43,468 nt of DNA, taken from an uncultured Caulobacteraceae bacterium (GTDB lineage Bacteria; Pseudomonadota; Alphaproteobacteria; Caulobacterales; Caulobacteraceae). A program made the position numbers and the translations under genes. The stretch is taken from positions 1 to 43,468 of the forward strand of contig CAIYVC010000162.1 in the NCBI GenBank assembly GCA_903929535.1. Direction: 5' to 3'. Positions 33,109 to 40,477 of the stretch are shown piece after piece. The notes below the pieces were generated by a model. It was not told where the DNA came from. It was given only the letters and a program-made list of their open reading frames with translations, and searched no databases. The stretch's first letter is position 1. Each line of letters starts with the position of its first letter.

Positions 33109-33726
33109 GTGTTGAATTCCGGCCTTTTCGGCATCCGGTCCGCTCTGGGTCCGGCCTGCATCGCGGCCTCGGTACTCGTCTTGGCCGGCTGCGCCGACAT
33201 GCCCGTGGGCGGTCCGCCCGCCCCCGCAGCGCCCCTGGCTCCGCCCCCGATCGCCGCGCCCAGCGGCATCATGATCCAGACCCCCTTCCGCGCCGAGGAC
33301 TTCGCCTGGTCGACCATGCCCGGCGCCGCCCGCATCCGCGGCCTCAGCGCCCCCGCGCGTAGCTGCGCCGGCAACGCCGTGGCCCTGACCCCGGACACCG
33401 CCTATTCGCGCGAACGAATCGGCAAGCTCTACGGCTCGACCGAATACTCCGTGATCGCCACCAGCGAGGTGCGGGCCAAGGTGATCGCCAACGACAATCC
33501 GGCCATGCGCGGCTATGTGCGCGGCTCGCGCTGCGACTCCAGCGGCGCCTTCGCCTTCGACAACCTGCCCGCGGGCTCCTTCTTCGTCATCGCAGAGGTG
33601 GGCGATCCGTCAGGCCCCAAGGTGGTGATGCGCCGGGTGACGGCAGTGGCCGGACGGGTGCTGCAGGTGCCCCTGACCGCCGGCGCGGTGGCCCCTAAGC
33701 CCGCGCGCAAGCGGGCCACCGGCTAG
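33109..33726 (+). CDS. Lipoprotein with a carboxypeptidase-regulatory-like domain
   Basis: 205 residues from GTG 33109 (GGGAG nine bases upstream); an in-frame ATG at 33067 is possible. Lipobox SVLVLAGC at about residues 20-27, then a Pro/Ala linker (PVGGPPAPAAPLAPPPIAAP) and a beta-rich domain (VALTPDTAYSRERIGKLYGS, GAFAFDNLPAGSFFVIAEVG) of the transthyretin-like type. Membrane-anchored in the periplasm; role unknown. Confidence 0.72.
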   Translation: MLNSGLFGIRSALGPACIAASVLVLAGCADMPVGGPPAPAAPLAPPPIAAPSGIMIQTPFRAEDFAWSTMPGAARIRGLSAPARSCAGNAVALTPDTAYSRERIGKLYGSTEYSVIATSEVRAKVIANDNPAMRGYVRGSRCDSSGAFAFDNLPAGSFFVIAEVGDPSGPKVVMRRVTAVAGRVLQVPLTAGAVAPKPARKRATG

Positions 33727-34274
33727 GCCTCCAGCTCCTCGACCCGCGCCAGCAGCCGCTCCATGCCCCGGTCAGTGATCCCGTCCTTGCGCAGGTCGGC
33801 GACGAGGTCGCGCAGATAGTCGATGTTGCGCCCCGACAGGCCCGAAGAGCCGGCGATCAGCCGCGCCTGCTGCTCCATGCTGAGCGCGCCGGCCCACTGC
33901 GGATGATCAGTGTCCGACAGGAAGGCCAAGGTCGGCACGGTGTGGCCATCGGCCAGCCGCACCTGAATCTGCCGCTCGACATAGGTCTCGGTCGGCTGCT
34001 CGCGCTCCTTCAGATAGGCGTAGACCTCCGGCCAATCCGCCTCGGCAACGCGATAGGCCGCCCCGCGCACCGAACCGCCGGGCGCCAGGCCCAACACGAG
34101 GCCGGGCCGCTCGGGCGTGCCGCGATGGTGGACCGAATAGATGCAGAAAGCGCGCCGGCGCCCGTGGAGCACGGCGGTCTGACGCTCTACAAAGGCGAAG
34201 CCCGGCCGCCACATCAGCGAGCCGTAGCCGAATATCCAGCGTCCTTCGCCCGATCCTGTCTTTGAATCCCGCAC
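33723..34274 (-). CDS. ChaC-type gamma-glutamylcyclotransferase
   Basis: 183 residues, GTG start at 34274. The motif FGYGSLMWRPGF binds the gamma-glutamyl group and the Glu in YLKEREQPTETYVER is the expected catalytic acid. This family cleaves glutathione to 5-oxoproline and Cys-Gly. It ends inside the last codons of the convergent lipoprotein gene; its start is only nine bases from the divergent DUF2125 start, so the two promoters must overlap the opposite gene. Confidence 0.88.
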   Translation of the reverse strand: MRDSKTGSGEGRWIFGYGSLMWRPGFAFVERQTAVLHGRRRAFCIYSVHHRGTPERPGLVLGLAPGGSVRGAAYRVAEADWPEVYAYLKEREQPTETYVERQIQVRLADGHTVPTLAFLSDTDHPQWAGALSMEQQARLIAGSSGLSGRNIDYLRDLVADLRKDGITDRGMERLLARVEELEA

Positions 34275-34283
34275 GGTCCGACC

Positions 34284-35276
34284 ATGCCCGACCCCTCCGC
34301 CGCCCCGCAAGCCGTCAAGCACGGCCGTTTCTGGCTTTGGGCGCCCTATGTGCTTGTGCTGATCGCCTTCATCGCCTGGAGCGGCGTGTGGTTCGTGGCC
34401 AGCCTGCGCATCGGCGCCGAACTGGACAGCCAGGCCGAGGCGCTGAAGGGGCGGGGGTATACGGCCTCCTGGAGCGCCCTGAAGGTGTCCGGCTGGCCCT
34501 TCCGGTTCGACCTGACGCTGACTCAGCCCAATTTCGGAGACCCGTCGGGCTGGGCGCTGGCGGCGCCGTCGATCAAAGGCGAGTCGATCCCCTTCGTTCC
34601 CGACCGCTGGACCCTGGTGGCGCCCGACGGCCTGACCCTGACCCGGCCGGGCAAGGGGCCGCTCACAGTCTCCGGCCAGGCGATCCGAGCCAGCGTCGGC
34701 GCCCTCGGCTCGGCCCAGCCGCGCCTGTCCTTCGAGGGCCGCGCCCTGTCTTTCGCGCCCGGGCCCGGCGGCCAGCCGAGCGCCTTCGCCTCTGCCGATC
34801 TGATCGAGGCGCATCTGCAGCCTGGGCCGGACGATCAGGCGGCCCTGCTGATCAAGATCGAGGACGCCAAGCTCGACCCCTCGGCCAATCTCGCCCGCAT
34901 CGCCCCGACCCTGGGCCTGACCTGGGACGCGCGGCTGTCCCACCTGTCAGCGCTCAAGGGTGCGGACTGGCCGGGCGCGGTGAAGGCCTGGACAGCGGCG
35001 GGCGGGAGCATGGGCGTGGCCGGAGCCAAGATCGCGCTGGGTGGCCTTGAACTGGACGGCTCCAGCGGGGCGATGACGGTCGGCGGCGACGGGCGGCTGC
35101 AAGGCAGCGCCGCCCTGAAGGTCGGCAAGGGCGGAGGCCTCAGCCTCGGCGGGCTGCATATCGGCGGGCTCAATATCGGCGGCCTGAGCTTCTCGGGATC
35201 GATGCCGCTGACCTTCGCGGACGGCCGCGCCTCGATCGGCGCCTTCCCGATCGGCCAGGCGCTGAAGGTCTACTGA
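34284..35276 (+). CDS. DUF2125 protein
   Basis: 330 residues. One N-terminal membrane helix (about 19-41, WAPYVLVLIAFIAWSGVWF) then a long repetitive beta-strand body (GYTASWSALKVSGWPFRFDLTLTQP is the domain opening) ending in Gly-rich repeats (LHIGGLNIGGLSFSG). Conserved in alphaproteobacteria, anchored to the inner membrane facing the periplasm. Function unknown. Starts the aromatic amino acid gene run. Confidence 0.85.
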   Translation: MPDPSAAPQAVKHGRFWLWAPYVLVLIAFIAWSGVWFVASLRIGAELDSQAEALKGRGYTASWSALKVSGWPFRFDLTLTQPNFGDPSGWALAAPSIKGESIPFVPDRWTLVAPDGLTLTRPGKGPLTVSGQAIRASVGALGSAQPRLSFEGRALSFAPGPGGQPSAFASADLIEAHLQPGPDDQAALLIKIEDAKLDPSANLARIAPTLGLTWDARLSHLSALKGADWPGAVKAWTAAGGSMGVAGAKIALGGLELDGSSGAMTVGGDGRLQGSAALKVGKGGGLSLGGLHIGGLNIGGLSFSGSMPLTFADGRASIGAFPIGQALKVY

Positions 35277-35355
35277 GCCTCAAAAGGTTGCGCGGCGGAC
35301 GGCAAAGTCTATGGTCCGCGCCTTCAAATCTCGCTGGGGAGCGTAGAGCGTCGCG

Positions 35356-36153
35356 ATGGCCGAGAAGCCGCCGGAAAGCCTGTCTCTGGACGATGTGCGC
35401 AAGCGCATCGACGCGATCGACGACCAGATGCTGGCGCTCGTGGCCGAACGGGCGGGCTTGGCGTCATCGGTAGCCAAGGCCAAGCGGGCCAAGGGCGAAA
35501 CCAGCTTCGGTCTGCGCCCGGCGCGCGAAGCCCAGATTCTGCGCCGCCTGCTGATCTCCAAGGACCCCTCGGTGTCCAGCGAAGTGGCGATCGCCCTTTG
35601 GCGTCAGATCATGGCCGACAGCCTGGCGCGGCAGGGCGCCTTCCACATCACGCTCTGGGGCGGCAAGAATCTGGTGCGCACCGTGGAGCTGGCCAAAGTG
35701 CGGTTCGGCGCCGCCGTGGCCCTGCGCCCCGCCGCCCGTCCCGAAGACGCCATCGCGGCGGCCAAGAGCCTGGGCGGCGTCGGCATCCTGGCCCTCGCCT
35801 CGGACGTCCCCTGGTGGGGCCGTCTGCTGGCCGAGCCCACGCTCAATGTCTTCGCCTCGCTGCCGGACCTGCGCCGCTGGGGCCCCACCACCGCCCTGGC
35901 GGTGGCTCAGGTGGAGGTCGAACCCTCCGGCCATGACGAGACCTTCTGGGTCACCGACGCGCCGCAGCAGCCGGACGTCCTCATCGATCACCTCGGAACC
36001 ATCGGCTTCGCCGCCGAGCACCTGGCCAGCGCGGGAGGCGTCCGTCTCTTCACCCTGGCCGGCTACGTCCAGCGCGAGGACGAGCGGCTGGCGCTGGCGC
36101 CGGGCAAGCTCAAGGGCGTGATTGGGGCTGCGTCCCTGCCCTTCGACGTGTAA
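35356..36153 (+). CDS. Chorismate mutase (AroQ type) with a C-terminal extra domain
   Basis: 265 residues. Residues 10-95 form the AroQ helical chorismate mutase domain (LDDVRKRIDAIDDQMLALVAERAGLA, AREAQILRRLL). The rest (about 96-265) is an extra alpha/beta domain with text such as FHITLWGGKNLVRTVELAKV and LIDHLGTIGFAAEHL, which resembles a degenerate prephenate dehydratase/ACT arrangement and may be regulatory. Converts chorismate to prephenate, feeding the hisC and tyrA products downstream. Same operon, nine-base gap. Confidence 0.85.
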   Translation: MAEKPPESLSLDDVRKRIDAIDDQMLALVAERAGLASSVAKAKRAKGETSFGLRPAREAQILRRLLISKDPSVSSEVAIALWRQIMADSLARQGAFHITLWGGKNLVRTVELAKVRFGAAVALRPAARPEDAIAAAKSLGGVGILALASDVPWWGRLLAEPTLNVFASLPDLRRWGPTTALAVAQVEVEPSGHDETFWVTDAPQQPDVLIDHLGTIGFAAEHLASAGGVRLFTLAGYVQREDERLALAPGKLKGVIGAASLPFDV

Positions 36154-36162
36154 GCAGCGCCC

Positions 36163-37272
36163 ATGAGCAAGACCCTTCCCCAGGCCAAGCCCGGCATCCT
36201 GGACATCCAGGCCTATGTGCCCGGCAAGTCCAAGGCGCCGAACCCGGCCATCGTGCCGGTCAAGATGTCGTCCAACGAGAACGCGCTGGGCTGCAGCCCC
36301 GCCGCCCTGGCCGCCTTCCAGGATGCGGGCGGACGCCTCAGCCGTTACCCGGACTCAACCAACGCCGACCTGCGCGCAGCCATCGCCAACCACTACCGGC
36401 TGGAGCCTGAGCGGCTGGTGTTCGGCTGCGGCTCGGACGAGATTTTCGCCCTGCTCAACCAGGTCTATCTGGAGCCCGGCGACAACATCGTCATGGGTCA
36501 GTTCGGCTTCGCCGCCTACGCCATCGGCGCCCGCGCCTGCGGCGGCGAGGTGCGCTACGCCGACGAGCCCAAGCTGACCACCCACGTCGACAATCTGCTG
36601 GCCCTGGTGGACGAGCGGACCAAGCTGGTCTTCTTCGCCAACCCCTCCAACCCCACCGGCACCATCCTCAGCGACGAGGAGGTGCGCCGGCTGCACGCGG
36701 GCCTGCCCGGCAATGTGATACTGGTGATCGACGGCGCCTATTGCGAGTTCTCGCGCGCCCCGGGGTTCAGCGACGGCATCGACCTGGCGCGAACCGCCGA
36801 CAATGTCGTGGTCACCCGCACCTTCTCCAAACTGCACGGCCTGGCGGCCTTGCGGGTCGGTTGGGCCTATGCGCCCGAGCCCGTGGTCGCCGCGCTCGAC
36901 CGCATCCGCCTGCCATTCAACGTCGTGCTGCCCGGCCAGGACGCCGCCATCGCGGCTCTCGCCGACCAGGACTTCCAGGACCGCTCCCTGGCTCTGGTCG
37001 AGCAATGGCGCCCGTGGCTGACCCAGCAGCTGGGCGGCATGGGGCTGGACGTGATCCCGTCCGAGGCCAACTTCGTCCTGGTGGGCTTTCCCAAGGCGCC
37101 GGACGCGCGAAGCGCCGGGGCGGCCGAAGCCTATCTGGCGGACCGGGGCTGGATCGTGCGCGGGGTCAAGAACTACGGACTGCCTGACCACCTGCGCATC
37201 ACCATCGGGCTGGAGCCGCATAACCGCGCGGTGATCGAAGCCCTGTCGAACTTCATGAAGGCCAAACCGTGA
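36163..37272 (+). CDS. hisC: Histidinol-phosphate / aromatic aminotransferase
   Basis: 369 residues, fold-type I aminotransferase. SSNENALGCSPAALAAF opens the family; the PLP lysine lies in TRTFSKLHGLAALRVGW, and NPSNPTGT and the terminal Arg in LRITIG bind the substrate. Between chorismate mutase and TyrA it probably transaminates phenylpyruvate/hydroxyphenylpyruvate or arogenate, as well as or instead of histidinol phosphate. Its TGA overlaps the GTG of tyrA. Confidence 0.88.
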   Translation: MSKTLPQAKPGILDIQAYVPGKSKAPNPAIVPVKMSSNENALGCSPAALAAFQDAGGRLSRYPDSTNADLRAAIANHYRLEPERLVFGCGSDEIFALLNQVYLEPGDNIVMGQFGFAAYAIGARACGGEVRYADEPKLTTHVDNLLALVDERTKLVFFANPSNPTGTILSDEEVRRLHAGLPGNVILVIDGAYCEFSRAPGFSDGIDLARTADNVVVTRTFSKLHGLAALRVGWAYAPEPVVAALDRIRLPFNVVLPGQDAAIAALADQDFQDRSLALVEQWRPWLTQQLGGMGLDVIPSEANFVLVGFPKAPDARSAGAAEAYLADRGWIVRGVKNYGLPDHLRITIGLEPHNRAVIEALSNFMKAKP

Positions 37273-38219
37273 GCACGCCCGTCTTCGGCACGGTGGCGGT
37301 GATCGGTTGCGGCCTGATCGGCGGCTCCATCGTCCGCGCGGCTCGCGCCAGCGGTGCGGCGGGAACCATCGTCGTCGCCGAGCAGGGCGCCGCCAAGACC
37401 CGCGTCGAGGAACTGGGCATCGCCGACCGAGTGACCTCGGACCTGCAGGACGCCGTCAAGGACGCGGACCTGGTGATCTTCGCCACCCCGGTCGGCGCCG
37501 TGGCCGCCGCCGCCGCCCTGGCGGCCCCGGCCTACAAGGCAGGCGCGGTGATCTCCGACGTCGGCTCGGTCAAGGCCGCCACCGGCCAGGCCATGCGCGA
37601 CAGCGCCCCTGCTAACGTCTTCGTCATCCCTGGCCACCCCATCGCCGGCACCGAGCATTCGGGCCCCGACGCGGGTTTCGCCGAACTGTTCCAGAACCGC
37701 TGGACCATCCTGACCCCTGCCGCCTCGCAAGACGCCGGTTATGCTGACGCAACGGATCGGCTGACAGCCTTCTGGACCGCGCTCGGCGCCAGGGTCGAGA
37801 CCATGGACGAGCAGCACCACGACCTGGTTCTGGCCGTCACCAGCCACCTGCCCCACCTGATCGCCTACAACATCGTCGGCACGGCGGCGGACCTGGAGGA
37901 GGTGACCCAGGCCGAGGTGATGAAATACTCTGCCGGCGGCTTCCGCGACTTCACCCGTATCGCGGCCTCGGACCCGGTGATGTGGCGCGACGTCTTTCTC
38001 AACAACAAGGATGCGGTGCTGGAAATCCTGGGCCGCTTCACCGAGGACCTGCAGGCCCTGTCGCGCGCCATCCGCTGGGGCGACGGCGACAAGCTGCAGG
38101 ACCTGTTCACCCGCACCCGCGCCATCCGCCGTGGCATCATCGAAGCGGGCCAGGAAACGGCTGAGCCTGATTTTGGCCGTCATCATGGCATAGCGCCTGC
38201 CGATAAGACGCAGGGGTAG
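37269..38219 (+). CDS. tyrA: Prephenate/arogenate dehydrogenase
   Basis: 316 residues, GTG start. NAD(P)-binding GCGLIGGSIVRA (about 11-22), then the TyrA motifs DVGSVKA, PGHPIAGTEHSGPDAG and the substrate histidine region AVTSHLPHLIAYN. It makes tyrosine precursors from prephenate or arogenate. No ACT domain at the end. Fourth gene of the operon; the CDF gene starts eight bases after it. Confidence 0.9.
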   Translation: MSTPVFGTVAVIGCGLIGGSIVRAARASGAAGTIVVAEQGAAKTRVEELGIADRVTSDLQDAVKDADLVIFATPVGAVAAAAALAAPAYKAGAVISDVGSVKAATGQAMRDSAPANVFVIPGHPIAGTEHSGPDAGFAELFQNRWTILTPAASQDAGYADATDRLTAFWTALGARVETMDEQHHDLVLAVTSHLPHLIAYNIVGTAADLEEVTQAEVMKYSAGGFRDFTRIAASDPVMWRDVFLNNKDAVLEILGRFTEDLQALSRAIRWGDGDKLQDLFTRTRAIRRGIIEAGQETAEPDFGRHHGIAPADKTQG

Positions 38220-38227
38220 GGGCTCCG

Positions 38228-39289
38228 ATGCCGCACGATCACGACCATCCGCACGAGCATGACCACGATCATGAGCACGAGGCGCATGACCATGCGCACG
38301 ATGACGATCATGACCATGACGACCATGATCATGAAGACAACGACGATCACGACCATGATCATCATGACCACGCGCACGCTCATGGACATGGCCACGGCCA
38401 TCATCACCACCATCACGCCCCGCCCGGCGGGATCGGCGACTGGCGCTATCTGATCGGCATCGGCCTGAACCTGGCCTTCGTCATCGCCGAGGCCATCGCG
38501 GGTGTGCTGTCCAACTCCACGGCCCTGTTCGCCGACGCCAGCCACAATCTGTCCGACGTGCTGGGCCTGGCCCTGGCGGGCGGCGCGGTCTGGCTGGCCA
38601 AGCGGCCCAGCGCCGAGCGCCGCACCTACGGTTTCGGCAAGGCCACCGTGTTCGCCGCCCTGATCAACGGCCTGATGCTGGTGTTCGCCTCCGGCGCCAT
38701 CGTCTGGGAAGCCGTCGGCCGCTTCTTCTCGCCCGAACCGGTGCAGAGCACGACGGTGATGATCACCGCAGGCCTGGGCGTGCTGATCAACGGCGGCACC
38801 GCCCTGATGTTCATGCGCGACCGCGAGAACGACACCAACGTCAAGGCCGCCTTCATGCACATGGCCGCCGACGCGGTGATTTCGGTGGGCGTGATCGTGG
38901 CCGGCCTGCTGGTGCTGCTGACCGGCGCGACCTGGATCGACCCCGCCGCCTCCATCATCCTGGTGCTGGTGATCCTGTACGGCACCTGGGGTCTGCTGCG
39001 CGACGCGATGGACATGGCGCTGGACGCCGCGCCCCGCAACATCGACGTCAAGGCCGTGCGCGCCTACCTGTGCAAGCAGCCCGGCGTGACCGAGGTGCAC
39101 GACCTGCACATCTGGGCCATGGGCGCATCGTCATCGGCCATGACCGCGCACCTGGTCATGCCCGAAATGTCCAACAACGACCCCTTCCTGCAGAAGCTGT
39201 GCAAGACGATGGAGCGGCGCTTCAACATCGAGCACGCCACATTCCAGATCGAACGCCAGGGCTTCGACTGCCACCCGGATCATCACTGA
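38228..39289 (+). CDS. CDF-family zinc exporter with a His/Asp-rich head
   Basis: 353 residues. Residues 1-64 are almost only His, Asp, Glu and Ala (more than 25 His), a probable zinc-loading cytoplasmic tail. Six membrane helices follow (from about 72), with the HxxxD site motifs in ADASHNLSD (helix 2) and FMHMAADAV (helix 5), typical of Zn/Cd exporters, and a cytoplasmic C-terminal domain (VKAVRAYLCKQPGVTEVHDLHI). Odd to follow tyrA in one operon. The repeated CAT/GAC DNA of the head creates long false frames on the other strand. Confidence 0.92.
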   Translation: MPHDHDHPHEHDHDHEHEAHDHAHDDDHDHDDHDHEDNDDHDHDHHDHAHAHGHGHGHHHHHHAPPGGIGDWRYLIGIGLNLAFVIAEAIAGVLSNSTALFADASHNLSDVLGLALAGGAVWLAKRPSAERRTYGFGKATVFAALINGLMLVFASGAIVWEAVGRFFSPEPVQSTTVMITAGLGVLINGGTALMFMRDRENDTNVKAAFMHMAADAVISVGVIVAGLLVLLTGATWIDPAASIILVLVILYGTWGLLRDAMDMALDAAPRNIDVKAVRAYLCKQPGVTEVHDLHIWAMGASSSAMTAHLVMPEMSNNDPFLQKLCKTMERRFNIEHATFQIERQGFDCHPDHH

Positions 39290-39309
39290 GCCGCTGCGCG
39301 GCTCAGTGA
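39283..39309 (+). terminator. Hairpin after the CDF gene (probable terminator)
   Basis: Perfect 11-base arms TCACTGAGCCG and CGGCTCAGTGA with loop CTGCG; the stop codon lies in the first arm. Only a weak T run follows (ATCTTT), so termination may be partial. The convergent chromate transporter gene ends 50 bases on. Confidence 0.65.
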
Positions 39310-39358
39310 ATCTTTGTGCGCTAGCGCCTAGCGGCTGCTTGAGCGCGTTTGTCCCGCG

Positions 39359-39892
39359 CTAAACTATGCCCGCAAGCGCCAAGGCCGCCGCGCCTGCCAG
39401 CATCCAGAGCGGGTTCAGGCGGGTGCGCCAGAGCAGGATGGCGGAGGCGGCGGTGAGGGCCACGCCTCTCCAGTCGGCCGCGGCGCCCTTGGCCAGCAGA
39501 TAACCGGACGAGCCGATCAGCCCCACCACCACCGGCGCCATGCCTGCCGCGACGATGGCGCGCCAGGGCCGGTCGCGGAACCGGTCCCACACGCGGGTGA
39601 CGCTGTAGACGATCACGCTGGAGGGCCCGACCATCGCCAGGGTCGCGACAGCCGCGCCCATCAGCCCCGCTACGCGCCAGCCGACCAGGGTGGCGATCAG
39701 CATGTTCGGACCGGGGGTGGCCTGAGCCACGGCGAACAGTTCGGCGAACTCGCGGTCGCTCATCCAGCCTGAGACCTCCACCACCTGGCGGTGGATTTCC
39801 GGCGTCACGGCGTTGACCCCGCCGATGGCCAGGATCGACAGCAGCAGGAAGTGCTGGGTGACCGACGCCAGCGGCGAAGGGGTTGGGGTCAT
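39359..39892 (-). CDS. Chromate transporter, second half-subunit
   Basis: 177 residues from ATG 39892, overlapping the stop of the first half (ATGA). It has five to six helices and the CHR-domain text LLLSILAIGGVNAVTPEIHR and FAVAQATPGPNMLIATLVG. Bacterial ChrA is either one 400-residue protein or, as here, two single-domain halves that work together in chromate efflux. Confidence 0.85.
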   Translation of the reverse strand: MTPTPSPLASVTQHFLLLSILAIGGVNAVTPEIHRQVVEVSGWMSDREFAELFAVAQATPGPNMLIATLVGWRVAGLMGAAVATLAMVGPSSVIVYSVTRVWDRFRDRPWRAIVAAGMAPVVVGLIGSSGYLLAKGAAADWRGVALTAASAILLWRTRLNPLWMLAGAAALALAGIV

Positions 39893-40461
39893 CGCGCCCG
39901 CCTCGTCCAGGCGATGGCCGCGCCCGCCGGGGCCATGACCAACAGCACGACGATCAGCGGCCAATGCAGGAAGCCTGCCGCCAGCAGGGTGGCCAGGGCC
40001 ACCGGCAGGGCCAGCACCCAGTCCTTGCGCAGGATCGGCTCAGCCATCTTCAGCGCGGCGCCGATGATCAGGCCGGAGGCCGCGGAGGCCGTGGCGTTCA
40101 TGGCGTGAGCCACCATGGGAATGGAGGCGTAGTGCAGATAGAGCGCCGCCAGGGCCACCGAAAGGGCGGCGGGCGCGACGATCATCCCCGCCAGCGCCGC
40201 CAGCGAACCGGTCCAGCCCCGGAACCTCTGGCCCACCGCCACCGAGACATTGACGATGTTGGCGCCCGGCAGGAACTGGCAGACCCCGAGGATCTCGACG
40301 AACTCGTCCGGCGTCAGCCAGCGCGTCTCCTCCACCAGCATCCGCCGGCCCATGACGAACACCCCGCCGAAGCCGCGCAGGCTGGCCCCCAGGAAGGCGA
40401 GGAACAGCTCCAGTTCGGTAGGGCGTGGCGGCGCAGAGCTGGCGGCTGAGGTTTGGCTCAT
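39889..40461 (-). CDS. Chromate transporter, first half-subunit
   Basis: 190 residues. CHR-domain text: FLAFLGASLRGFGGVFVMGR, then EFVEILGVCQFLPGANIVNVSV. Pair with the overlapping gene downstream. GGGAGG lies just before its start, 16 bases after the end of the DinG helicase gene, so the three may share one transcript. Confidence 0.87.
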   Translation of the reverse strand: MSQTSAASSAPPRPTELELFLAFLGASLRGFGGVFVMGRRMLVEETRWLTPDEFVEILGVCQFLPGANIVNVSVAVGQRFRGWTGSLAALAGMIVAPAALSVALAALYLHYASIPMVAHAMNATASAASGLIIGAALKMAEPILRKDWVLALPVALATLLAAGFLHWPLIVVLLVMAPAGAAIAWTRRAR

Positions 40462-40477
40462 GCCCCTCCCTAGCCGA

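Noticed and set aside
38183-39109. A long minus-strand frame rich in Val/Met/Ile opposite the CDF gene
   Set aside because: It is the complement of the His/Asp-rich repeat and the membrane helices of the CDF exporter.
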